Shown here in pieces: positions 24,901-32,088 of a stretch of 64,000 bases of DNA. The translations under genes and the position numbers were made by a program. The stretch spans positions 1 to 64,000 of the IMG/VR virus record IMGVR_UViG_3300009164_000002; one strand, given 5' to 3'. The DNA comes from a virus. The number at the start of each line of letters is the position of its first letter. The first letter of the stretch is position 1. The notes under the pieces are model-generated. The model was not told the origin of the DNA and ran no database searches. It saw nothing but the letters and a program-made list of their open reading frames with translations.

Positions 24901-24978
24901 GCGTGATCTAGGAGGGACTTTCGATGTTTCACCGCCTTCAATGTCACAGACGTATATGTTGCACCGCTAGACCACGCA
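24901..24978 (-). ncRNA. tRNA-shaped RNA structure downstream of tmRNA, possibly a terminator
   Basis: On the minus strand GCGTGGTCTAG at the 5' end pairs perfectly (one G-U) with CTAGATCACGC at the 3' end: an 11-bp closing stem around about 55 bases. CGTCT/AGGCG forms an inner stem. ACC and seven U follow directly, so it may end the tmRNA transcript. It lies about 14 bases after the tmRNA CCA. The closing stem looks like a tRNA acceptor and the 5' start resembles 'GGTCTAGCGGT' of tRNAs, but no canonical T arm or 7-base anticodon loop can be fitted. Confidence 0.45.
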
Positions 24979-24991
24979 TTATTTAGGAAAA

Positions 24992-25400
24992 TGGTGGAGG
25001 TGTCGGGAGTTGAACCCGAGTCCTTAACGCTTTTCACAATCTTTTCGAACACGTTTATATTAGCTCGTCAAAGTGAGCCAGTCTTAGGGACATTCCAGTT
25101 ATGGAACATCCTCCACCATCCTGTCTTTACGCCACAGACTTGCGTTGTTTTCCCGTTTTGTATCTTATCATAGAGCGGGAGTATTGATAAGCGTGTTTGA
25201 CCTGCGTCGATTAAGCAGCAGCAAGCTCGCGCTCCACGAAACCGTGGAATTCAAGGATGTTGTTTGCTTCCTCAACGGAAGGTGCGAATTCGTTAGAATC
25301 TGCATTTATTTGTTTTTAATCGGCTTTTAACGCAGCCAACCGATTAACTGCGACGTGCTTAGATTGAGTAGAGCATTAAGTCGAAACCATTTGCACCCCC
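24992..25400 (-). ncRNA. ssrA: tmRNA (transfer-messenger RNA), 409 nt
   Basis: The 5' end GGGGGTG pairs with CACCTCC before an encoded ACCA 3' end (7 bp, one G-U). The 5' tRNA-like part has TGGTTTCGAC, the 3' part a T arm TCGGG-TTCAACT-CCCGA. A pseudoknot follows the 5' domain (CGCAG/CTGCG interleaved with TTAATCGG/CCGATTAA), then an A-rich spacer and resume codon GCA at 25303. The tag frame runs 30 codons to TAA 25211, starting ADSNEFAPSV and ending VERELAAA. tmRNA with SmpB rescues stalled ribosomes and tags the nascent chain for proteolysis. No smpB is seen. Tags are usually 8-25 residues, so this one is long. Phage tmRNAs are known but uncommon. Confidence 0.93.
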
Positions 25401-25442
25401 GTAAAAATTGATTGTAATGCACTTATTAAGATTGACTAGTGC

Positions 25443-25482
25443 AAAAAAAGAAAGCCCCCACCCCGATTAAGGAGTGAGGGCT
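25443..25482 (-). terminator. Rho-independent terminator
   Basis: On the minus strand AGCCCTCACTCC pairs with GGGGTGGGGGCT around TTAATC and is followed by TTCTTTTTTT. It ends the transcript of the gene at 25500 and separates it from the tmRNA. Confidence 0.9.
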
Positions 25483-25499
25483 GAATACACACGATGAGA

Positions 25500-25928
25500 T
25501 TAGAACGCTGGCTCGTCTGCTTCTGAGCCGAGTCCGAAAGCTGCGAGGAAGTCTTTGTTTTCTTTGAGACGACCAAGTGCTTCTGAGTCTTTGACGTTGC
25601 TTAGGAAGCAATGAACTGTTCCGTTCTTGACTTTGGATTTGTTCTTGAGTGCCCACAAGTTGATATACTGGAGGTCACCGATTGCGTCTGCATTGTCCAT
25701 GTATACGCCAGTGGAGTAGATGGCATCTCCATTGCGACTTGCTGCACGAACGGCTGCATCTGCTTCTGGATTAGCCGTTGTGGTCATGCGAACGACACCG
25801 TTAGCGTCTGCAATTTCTTCGTTCTTGACGCGATACACAACTTTGGTTGTTTCTGGTTTGAACGCGAGATATTTACGCACTTCTAGTTCTTCTGCTTGGT
25901 CACGGACATGTAGTAATACTGTTTTCAT
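25500..25928 (-). CDS. Unrecognised protein with acidic C-terminal tip, 142 aa
   Basis: Not recognised. Predicted alpha/beta. The C-terminus 'GLGSEADEPAF' is a short acidic tail with a terminal Phe, like the interaction tip of SSB proteins. It has a strong terminator at its 3' end. Together with the 561-aa gene upstream it forms a two-gene unit with more G+C and different codon choice from the rest of the block, so it may have been acquired or be highly expressed. Confidence 0.7.
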   Translation of the reverse strand: MKTVLLHVRDQAEELEVRKYLAFKPETTKVVYRVKNEEIADANGVVRMTTTANPEADAAVRAASRNGDAIYSTGVYMDNADAIGDLQYINLWALKNKSKVKNGTVHCFLSNVKDSEALGRLKENKDFLAAFGLGSEADEPAF

Positions 25929-26013
25929 TTCTATTTGTTTCTTTCTGTTTGTTTGTTATTGGTGTGTCTCCCTCAACTCCGTATTGAAGCTGAGAGAGAC
26001 TAATTTACTCACT

Positions 26014-26026
26014 AGCACGAAGTGCT
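26014..26026 (-). repeat. AGCAC-GAA-GTGCT hairpin (copy 4)
   Basis: The G-C pair of copies 1 and 3 is replaced by A-T on both arms, a compensatory change that supports base pairing. It overlaps the first base of the stop codon of the gene at 26026. Confidence 0.75.
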
Positions 26027-27711
26027 TAAGCAAGAGCTATATCAAGTGTTCTATGAAACTCACGCTGTGCACGTTTTTCTGACGAGTATTCGAACTTGTC
26101 ATAGATCATGTTCGCAAGGACACGTTTGAGCGTAGGTGACGCATTACGTGCTGTTGTTGGTCTTTCTGGCAGTTTTGGTATTGCTTTGGTGACGATTTTC
26201 CTACCTTCTACCATAATACCTGTTGTTCCGCGTTTGAGGCGACGCACTGAGCCATGACGACCTTCTGGTTTATTATCACTTGTTAGTGTCACTCTGCTTT
26301 CGATGTGATTGTCTGGCAGTATGTGTGCGTTTTCTATCACACGCACTTTAGTTTGGCTAAATGCGTTTTCTGTGAACACATAACGCGGGACGACCTGCAC
26401 GGCTTCTTGCGTATGATTCTCTAGTATCATTTCTAGAGTGTTAATCATGCGAGTGAATAACTTGATACGCATTAGGGCTGAGTTGTAGGCTTCGAAAGCC
26501 CACGCTTCGCCTGTCCCGTTAAGTATGCTAAGGAACTTTGCTGTGTCTTGCGTTGCACCCTTAAGCCCGTGATACCATTGCATCTCGCCTTTGTCGTTGA
26601 TTGCTTGCTCACCATAGAGAAGCTCTGTCACTTGTGGACGTGTTAAATCCTCTTTGGTGATGGATGTCTCATTAAGGTCTAGTTTACTTTGCAAGAACAT
26701 GACAAGCTCAAGCTCTGCATCATCTTCTGCAAACTTAGACGTGTCTATTGCATAACCTTCTTTGTCACGCTCTACGCCTAAGTTGTATGAAGCCTCCGCA
26801 GGATCTTCGTAATCTACGATGATTTCTTCTTCATCGTGAATCTCTAGGTCACTGCAATCTTTTAGGATGTAGTAGTCTAGCTCTGATACGCTGAGCGGAG
26901 GTTCTTCTGCGACTTGCTTCATGGTCAAAGCTCCGTTCTCGTCTAACCAGTAACGGCTTGGAGTGAGTTTAGGATCTTTTTGCCATGATACGATGACTAA
27001 CCAACAGTCTTGAAACCAAATTGTTGTGTAAGCAGGGATGATGTCTGTCAAACCCGTGAGCTCTTGTAGGATGCTGTGAGCACCGCCACGTATATCTTTA
27101 CCAAGACGCTTTGCAATACTTTGCATTGCTGCATCTGGTGCTGATCTAAGCACTGGTGACCATGCACCATCATGTTTTCCTAGATCGCAATACGTGCCGT
27201 CTGGAAGGCGGATTGCATAGCGAGCAGGTTCGTGTTGCATACCATTACCCTCTGATTTGATGAGAGGTGGAAGCTCGTAAACTTCTGCTGAGTGCCATTT
27301 ACCGCCATTCTTGCGTGTGTTTGTCTTAGCACCATGACGCTGAGCACGACGGATAACGCCCTGCTCTACTTTCCATTGTTCTAGACCACGTAGGCGTTCT
27401 GAAGCCCACATGAGAGAAGCAATCTTATCTTCTACGGTTTTGAGCCCGTCAAACGCTTCCTTCATTACTTTGTCTGCACCTTTTGGCAGCCATTTACCGA
27501 AGTTACGCTGCATTATGATTTTAGCAGCACGATCTAATAGAGCGGCTTGCATAGACTTGTCTAGCTTGAAACGTTCTGGTTTCTCTGACTTAGATGCGGA
27601 GACTTCTTCTAGCATCATTAGTATCTGATCTGGAAGAGCGAATCCTCCGTCAGTGATCTCAGTGTTAAGTCCTGAGTATGTTTTTAGCGTCTTGAACGCG
27701 GTATTTTTCAT
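26026..27711 (-). CDS. Large unrecognised protein, 561 aa
   Basis: Not recognised. Residues 60-130 are helical and basic ('RAAKIIMQRNFGKWLPKGAD', 'VIRRAQRHGAKTNTRKNGG'), residues 290-350 are strongly acidic ('IHDEEEIIVDYEDPAEA'), and the C-terminus is basic again ('GRHGSVRRLKRGTTG'). This alternation suggests a nucleic-acid- or polymerase-interacting protein. No Walker, nuclease or zinc motif is seen. It contains an exact TTTAG-N5-CTAAA element (26347-26361). It starts from the divergence region, so it is probably expressed early. Confidence 0.75.
   Translation of the reverse strand: MKNTAFKTLKTYSGLNTEITDGGFALPDQILMMLEEVSASKSEKPERFKLDKSMQAALLDRAAKIIMQRNFGKWLPKGADKVMKEAFDGLKTVEDKIASLMWASERLRGLEQWKVEQGVIRRAQRHGAKTNTRKNGGKWHSAEVYELPPLIKSEGNGMQHEPARYAIRLPDGTYCDLGKHDGAWSPVLRSAPDAAMQSIAKRLGKDIRGGAHSILQELTGLTDIIPAYTTIWFQDCWLVIVSWQKDPKLTPSRYWLDENGALTMKQVAEEPPLSVSELDYYILKDCSDLEIHDEEEIIVDYEDPAEASYNLGVERDKEGYAIDTSKFAEDDAELELVMFLQSKLDLNETSITKEDLTRPQVTELLYGEQAINDKGEMQWYHGLKGATQDTAKFLSILNGTGEAWAFEAYNSALMRIKLFTRMINTLEMILENHTQEAVQVVPRYVFTENAFSQTKVRVIENAHILPDNHIESRVTLTSDNKPEGRHGSVRRLKRGTTGIMVEGRKIVTKAIPKLPERPTTARNASPTLKRVLANMIYDKFEYSSEKRAQREFHRTLDIALA
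26347..26361 (-). promoter_or_regulatory. TTTAG-N5-CTAAA palindrome inside a gene
   Basis: TTTAGCCAAACTAAA on the minus strand, identical to copy d, and coding for FSQTK. It is about 420 bases upstream of the next gene (25928). Confidence 0.4.
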
Positions 27712-27732
27712 ATAGTGTGTATCTTTCTTGAA

Positions 27733-27751
27733 CTTACTAATGAGTAGTAAG
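27733..27751. promoter_or_regulatory. CTTACTA-N5-TAGTAAG inverted repeat
   Basis: A 7-bp perfect inverted repeat lying 22 bases upstream of the start of the 561-aa gene. It is a plausible operator. Confidence 0.4.
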
Positions 27752-27768
27752 CTGTTATTTTAGCATCC

Positions 27769-27781
27769 AGCACGAAGTGCT
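27769..27781. repeat. AGCAC-GAA-GTGCT hairpin (copy 5)
   Basis: Identical to copy 4 but not at the end of a recognised gene. Its right arm can also pair with AAAGCAC at 27796-27802, giving two mutually exclusive hairpins before the plus-strand gene at 27844. Confidence 0.55.
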
Positions 27782-27784
27782 TTG

Positions 27785-27799
27785 TTTAGTCTGCCTAAA
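27785..27799 (+). promoter_or_regulatory. TTTAG-N5-CTAAA palindrome in divergent region
   Basis: TTTAGTCTGCCTAAA, 44 bases before ATG 27844 (+) and 73 bases before 27711 (-). It could serve either direction. Confidence 0.55.
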
Positions 27800-27843
27800 G
27801 CACGGGCAGTTTCGTGTTTGACCAAGTGCGGTCTAAAGTGTAA

Positions 27844-28341
27844 ATGTCTGTTATGACTGAAGAGAAACAAAAAGGCTTGCCGTGCATCCATCCCAATAAG
27901 ATCGTAAGAGACGAAGACTGGGTAGGAATCAAGCACATGGCAGAACAAGGAGTAGGCTATGAAGAGCTAGGTGCACAGTTTGGTGTAAAGGCTTGCACTA
28001 TCGGTAAGAAGGCTTCTAAGGAGCGTTGGCTCACTCCGACACGCATAGCTAGAGCAAAGAATGGAAACGTCTCTGAGGACGATCCTGCGGCTGCTATCGC
28101 CCTATTGTGGAAAAGACGCGGCGTAGATTCAAGGGACAAGGTTTATCAAGGAGCTACTAAAGCCCTAGATAGGTTCTTTGCAATGTCCCCTGTCCCCCAA
28201 AGCTTCAACGAAGCACAAATAGCTCTTAAGATGGTAAATGAATCTATCAACCCTAATGGAGAGCTTACACATAACGCAAATGTCTCTATTCACGTCCTTG
28301 CTTCTAAGGAGTTCAGTCCGACTCCCGTTATAGATGTTTAA
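27844..28341 (+). CDS. HTH protein, candidate small terminase subunit, 165 aa
   Basis: Residues 27-60 ('IKHMAEQGVGYEELGAQFGV', then KACTIGKKASKERWLTPTRI) form a helix-turn-helix of the type found in small terminase subunits, where W-x-T-P-x-R-I often ends the domain. The middle is helical and could be the oligomerisation segment. TerS binds DNA at the packaging site and recruits TerL. It is 3.7 kb upstream of terL, farther than usual, so a transcription factor is the alternative. The start could also be the second ATG, three codons on. Confidence 0.55.
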   Translation: MSVMTEEKQKGLPCIHPNKIVRDEDWVGIKHMAEQGVGYEELGAQFGVKACTIGKKASKERWLTPTRIARAKNGNVSEDDPAAAIALLWKRRGVDSRDKVYQGATKALDRFFAMSPVPQSFNEAQIALKMVNESINPNGELTHNANVSIHVLASKEFSPTPVIDV

Positions 28342-28879
28342 ACGCAAACCATTCGCATTAGTGTGTTTCTTGCGTCTGGTTCGTTCTGTAGTTTAGTCAT
28401 ACCGTCTCGGAGGTGATTATCCAATCCCCTCTAAAACTCCTAATAGACCTACAAACACCTATACCTCTCCTCCTTGATCTCCAACCTACCTCCAAACCTA
28501 CCTTTATGCCATACATGTGACACAAAAATAAGTATGAATAAGCAGAGGGGAGAGGGGGGGAAAGGTGTATATACAAAGGAAATCCTAAGACCCTTGGTAA
28601 AACTACGATTGAAACCAGTAAAAAAGTTCGGCACAGATGGATGTAAGTGGTTCTAAGGTGTGGTTACACAGCCCCAGAGAGGAAAGCACCGTAGTTATTA
28701 GTTACGATGCTCTCTAGCTCTAGGTAGAATAAAGTTATTGACTCCTTATTCTAATTGGGTTTAACTACGCGCGGATGTGATTCCATTGTCTTATCTGAAC
28801 GCCGTCCTCGTAGGCTTTACGAGTAAACCGCAGAAGGAATAGAAAGGTTATCCTTACGTATGGCTAAAGAGGGAGTATT
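28342..28879. other. Intergenic region of the divergence zone
   Basis: Contains a polypyrimidine/polypurine stretch with a G7 run (about 28545-28560), an AGAATAA/TTATTCT inverted repeat (about 28727-28753), an imperfect hairpin AGAGAG…CTCTCT (about 28676-28718) and one possible 40-codon gene. No clear terminator or promoter. Confidence 0.4.
28534..28656 (+). CDS. Possible small basic protein, 40 aa
   Basis: ATG 28534. Starts MNKQRGEGGKGVYTKE and is rich in Lys and Arg (ILRPLVKLRLKPVKKFG). The basic composition is protein-like, but there is no ribosome binding site and its 5' part is the G-rich tract. Uncertain. Confidence 0.3.
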   Translation: MNKQRGEGGKGVYTKEILRPLVKLRLKPVKKFGTDGCKWF

Positions 28880-29446
28880 ATGAATCAATTCATGACCTTA
28901 GAAGAAAGAAGAGCGAAGCGCGAAGCTACTCGCTCTTTTCGTGTGTCTAGAAAGAAAGAGCTCAAGGAGAAGCGAGATAACTTAACTCCTGACCAGATTC
29001 AGTGGCTTGAAGATCATCGTGTTAAAGAGGATCGAGTTCATGATCATAAGGTGTGTTGCCTAACCTGTAAGCGCATGAAGAGCTTAGATCAGTTTGCATT
29101 TAAGACAGCCTTGCGTTGTATGGTCTGTGATAAGTCAGATGCAATAGCGCAGTTATTCACCACTAGGTTATACAGCTTGGTATCTGGACGCATTAAGCAC
29201 CATCGTATTGAGAGGTTCTTAGGTTGCAATCGTGACCAGCTACTGAAGCACTTAGAGAGCTTGTTTGTTGATGGTATGGGATGGCACAACCGAAACCTTT
29301 GGCACATAGACCACATAATCCCAGTCTCTCACTTCAATCACAATAATGATGATGAGGTGCAGAAGTGCTGGAACTACATGAATCTACGTCCATTGTGGGC
29401 TCACTTGAACCTAAAGAAGAGTAACAAGCTTGATACAGGTATCTAA
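28880..29446 (+). CDS. HNH endonuclease, 188 aa
   Basis: An Arg/Lys/Glu-rich N-terminus, then a zinc ribbon 'CLTCKRMKSLDQF…CMVCDK' (about residues 56-76) and a C-terminal HNH core 'LWHIDHIIPVSHFN' with 'NLRPLWAHLNLKKSNKL'. These are typical of free-standing phage HNH nucleases. A Shine-Dalgarno-like GGGAG lies 5 bases before the ATG. It shares the N-terminal string MTLEER-x-K-R with the minus-strand gene at 30138. Confidence 0.88.
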   Translation: MNQFMTLEERRAKREATRSFRVSRKKELKEKRDNLTPDQIQWLEDHRVKEDRVHDHKVCCLTCKRMKSLDQFAFKTALRCMVCDKSDAIAQLFTTRLYSLVSGRIKHHRIERFLGCNRDQLLKHLESLFVDGMGWHNRNLWHIDHIIPVSHFNHNNDDEVQKCWNYMNLRPLWAHLNLKKSNKLDTGI

Positions 29447-29472
29447 ATGTTGCCTCTCTTTTTGTTTGGTGG

Positions 29473-29730
29473 TTAAACCTTTGTGTAGAGTTCCATGAAT
29501 CTCTCTATTGGGTAGAGGGTGGATTCTATGGAGTTCTCGTTCCATTTCACGCCGAGCGTCCAGTTTGAGACGTAGTGGATGATACAACGTCTGCCACTGT
29601 GCTTAGCTATGTAAAGCTCCCCAGCTTTGGGTCTGAGAGGCTCTAGTTCATCCTGTCTTCTTCTCTCAAGGATCTCTAAGCAATCCTCGACGAATGTATC
29701 CATGTTTATCGGTTTGTTTATGTCTATCAT
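29473..29730 (-). CDS. Small protein, 85 aa
   Basis: Not recognised. An N-terminal helix (DCLEILERRRQDELEPL), then beta-like 'GELYIAKHSGRRCIIHYV'. Convergent with the HNH gene. Confidence 0.55.
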   Translation of the reverse strand: MIDINKPINMDTFVEDCLEILERRRQDELEPLRPKAGELYIAKHSGRRCIIHYVSNWTLGVKWNENSIESTLYPIERFMELYTKV

Positions 29731-30106
29731 ATTATTTGCATTTTGTTGTAGAAAGTTCTTGCACGTGTGTGCGTGTTATAGTTAAGTCTTTTCAGGCAGG
29801 GTCAGTTCGCCAATGATTTCGGTAGTTTTCTCAAAAGCTACTATAGGAGCCATAGACTGATGACCCCAGTCGTGGCTCCTTTCTTTTTGTATGAGGAAAG
29901 GGAATGCCACCTGTTCCATAGTCAGCACAGATCAACAGCAAATGACACACTGAGACGTTAGGGTTAAATAACTGAGCGTCCTTAAATAAGTCAGTTAGGG
30001 TCACTCTCTGCTCCACTGTGGTAATCCATGGGGGGTAGGGGGGTATTGAGAAATAAGAAACTCGTCAATGAATAACAAGATGCTCCTCACCCTTAACCAA
30101 GACTAA
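29731..30106 (+). other. Intergenic stretch with a possible small RNA
   Basis: No gene is supported. A plus-strand intrinsic terminator (29845-29888) has no gene in front of it, which points to a short RNA starting near a TATAGT box (about 29777). A hairpin GTAGTTTT/AAAAGCTAC lies at 29822-29841. Two G6 runs occur at about 30030-30046. A perfect GACTAA-G-TTAGTC palindrome (30101-30113) merges with the next element. Confidence 0.4.
29845..29888 (+). terminator. Rho-independent terminator
   Basis: AGGAGCCA pairs with TGGCTCCT, with inner GACT/AGTC, followed by TTCTTTTT on the plus strand. Confidence 0.8.
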
Positions 30107-30121
30107 GTTAGTCTGGCTAAA
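30107..30121 (+). promoter_or_regulatory. Near-match TTTAG-N5-CTAAA palindrome
   Basis: GTTAGTCTGGCTAAA, one mismatch. It ends one base before an ATG (30123) that opens only a 23-codon frame on the plus strand, so its target is unclear. Confidence 0.45.
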
Positions 30122-30137
30122 GATGAAGAGATTCACA

Positions 30138-30362
30138 TCATCCATTCCTATACCTGCCTTGACCAGTATTCACTTCACCATCTCTGCGGCTTGATTGCCA
30201 AGAGTCGTAAGCAATATACCTACGTCTTGAACTATCAATAGCAGGACGTTTTTCTCTCTGTCTCCTTAAGAACTCTTCATGAAGTCTTTCCACTTCGAGT
30301 TCCTCTAGTCGTTTCTTCTCTAGCCTTGCAGCCTTCCTTTTTGCTCTTTCCTCTAAGGTCAC
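30138..30362 (-). CDS. Basic coiled-coil protein, 74 aa
   Basis: The GTG start at 30362 has the strong ribosome binding site AAGGAGGT five bases upstream and overlaps the stop of the preceding gene (GTGA). The first 40 residues are an Arg/Lys/Glu helix (EERAKRKAARLEKKRLEELE). Its start resembles that of the HNH protein at 28880. Function unknown. Confidence 0.65.
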   Translation of the reverse strand: MTLEERAKRKAARLEKKRLEELEVERLHEEFLRRQREKRPAIDSSRRRYIAYDSWQSSRRDGEVNTGQGRYRNG

Positions 30363-30598
30363 TTGGCACCTCCTTCTAATGCATTAGCAGGTAGGCCGAT
30401 AGCTCTATCACTAGCATCACTGCACTTAGGGCAGATCAAAGCTATTATGATTAGTATTACGAGAGCTAGTAGGTTAAACCCAATGTAGCGAAGCTTGCCT
30501 TCATTAGCTGGGGTTGATTCTAAATAACTCTCACGTTCAATAAGCTGTTCTCTGGTCAGCTCTTCACCATTAGGTAGTTTCATTAGTTCATTATTCAT
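30359..30598 (-). CDS. Single-span membrane protein, 79 aa
   Basis: The start at ATG 30598 is preferred because AGAGGA lies 9 bases upstream; an earlier in-frame ATG at 30637 has none. A 35-residue polar N-terminus precedes one membrane helix (IGFNLLALVILIIIALI) and a short tail with two Cys. Probably a membrane accessory protein. Confidence 0.65.
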   Translation of the reverse strand: MNNELMKLPNGEELTREQLIERESYLESTPANEGKLRYIGFNLLALVILIIIALICPKCSDASDRAIGLPANALEGGAK

Positions 30599-30680
30599 AT
30601 GTGTATTCCTCTTCCTAGAGGGCTCAATGGTGACCACCGAGCGGGGAAGATGCCTGTTGTGCGGTCAGGCTCCGCGATAA

Positions 30681-30980
30681 TCAGAAAGGACAATCAACTA
30701 GAACCCTAGGACTAACTCCTCCCATGAGTTCATCATGAGCTAGAGAGTCCCAGAACTCCTGTTCAGCAGTCTCATCATACTCACGCTCTAGCATAGCTAT
30801 GCGATCACTGCATACCTTTTCAGCTTCCTTCTCCTTACCTAACTCATAGAGTCTATCAATTAGGTCAGTGGCTTGCTTCCATAGATGTGCAGTGTGAGGT
30901 CTACCATCCCATATCAGGTTGATAGCGTTCTGTGCATCGAGGGCGGCTTGGCATCTAGTTACATCATTTGTCTTAGTCAT
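30681..30980 (-). CDS. Unrecognised helical protein, 99 aa
   Basis: Not recognised. Helical and acidic ('LYELGKEKEAEKVCSDRIAM', 'EYDETAEQEFWDSLAHDEL'). First gene of a short minus-strand group. Confidence 0.55.
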   Translation of the reverse strand: MTKTNDVTRCQAALDAQNAINLIWDGRPHTAHLWKQATDLIDRLYELGKEKEAEKVCSDRIAMLEREYDETAEQEFWDSLAHDELMGGVSPRVLVDCPF

Positions 30981-31383
30981 AGTAGTGTGTGTTTGTGTTC
31001 AAGCTGGTGCATACAGAGCGTATACATTACAGCAAGGTGGTGATCACTACTCATGAGCTACAGATCCAATCCTAATGACTAGATGCTACACTAGGGGCGA
31101 CGGGTGTCCATCCACTCCCCAATATACTCACAGACTCCAGAGAGACAGTATGGGATACCTGTGATATTTTTTTTATTTCTGGTGATATTTTTTTATTTTG
31201 GGGCATCAATTTTATTTTATTTTTTTGGGGGATGAGAAAGAGAGGAGGGGGGGGTGTAAGAGGAATGTAATATATAAAGAGGGGGGGATATGTTAGGTTT
31301 TTACGAAAAAAAAATTGTTTTTTGTTTCGGCAAGATGTGGTAGAAGATTGCATGGCTGGGGCAAAACTATTACTAATTGACTT
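30981..31383. other. AT-tract and G-tract region upstream of the terminase block
   Basis: A 403-base gap with no gene. It has two near-identical copies of GTGATATTTTTTTATTT in tandem (about 31160-31198), long T runs, and G runs of 5 to 8 (about 31226-31290) on the plus strand. It could hold the late promoter, a replication origin or the packaging site. None can be assigned from sequence alone. Confidence 0.4.
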
Positions 31384-32085
31384 ATGAGTGAGATAGAAAA
31401 CAAGGGTCGGCAAAGCGACAACAAGGTTTTAGCTGCTAATTTAGGAGTAGATTTTGCAAAAGAATGGGCAATGGGAGAGGGTTTGGATAAGCTTACTGCT
31501 AAGTTAAAAATTCCGCTTGAGTCTTTAGCAGGAGGAGTTGGGAAAAAAGCAGTGAGCAAATTGGCTAGTGCACCAGCTGCTACCGCAATAGAAATAGTAA
31601 AGGGGCTTTATAAGCTAAGGAGTCCTGATGCTAGGGATGGAGATGCAGAAAAAGGTAGGCAGTTAATGCGAGAACCAGCGTGGTATCAGGTAGCAAATAC
31701 TATTTTGAATTCAGCTGATGCAATGAGTGAGTATGGTGCAGCAATAGAGGAATCAGACAAGAAGGCGTTTGATAAAGCAAATGATCAAGGATGGCAGTCG
31801 ATTAATGCAAAGGTTCAAGAGAAGTATGCAAGAAGTTCTTTAGCTCGTATGGAAGATGATCAAACAAATAGACTTATCGAGGATATAGCGTATGATCGGA
31901 GCTTGAGGGAAAAGAATGAAATGACGCGAGCAGCGGCTAAAGAATCTGGGAAGCCAATGGGTCCATTATATGGTGTTGAAAAAGAAACAGAATATAATCG
32001 TAAACAATTAGCAGAACAGGAAAAGATGAAAGATAAAGAAATAACAATGAATATGATTCGTTCTTATTTTAAAGATTACGCATAA
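31384..32085 (+). CDS. Unrecognised protein next to terminase, 233 aa
   Basis: Not recognised. Residues 45-80 are Ala/Gly-rich and amphipathic ('LAGGVGKKAVSKLASAPAAT'), the rest is charged helix. The position directly before terL, 3 bases away, makes it an alternative candidate for the small terminase or a minor virion protein. No ribosome binding site. Confidence 0.6.
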   Translation: MSEIENKGRQSDNKVLAANLGVDFAKEWAMGEGLDKLTAKLKIPLESLAGGVGKKAVSKLASAPAATAIEIVKGLYKLRSPDARDGDAEKGRQLMREPAWYQVANTILNSADAMSEYGAAIEESDKKAFDKANDQGWQSINAKVQEKYARSSLARMEDDQTNRLIEDIAYDRSLREKNEMTRAAAKESGKPMGPLYGVEKETEYNRKQLAEQEKMKDKEITMNMIRSYFKDYA

Positions 32086-32088
32086 TAT

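Noticed and set aside
24901-24978. tRNA gene
   Set aside because: The acceptor stem fits, but there is no T arm with TTCRA loop in the right place and the best inner stem has a 10-base loop.
27760-27948. Minus-strand 62-codon gene overlapping the start of the HTH gene
   Set aside because: It overlaps a better gene on the other strand and its 3' end is made of the hairpin and palindrome elements. It may be a decayed gene end at most.
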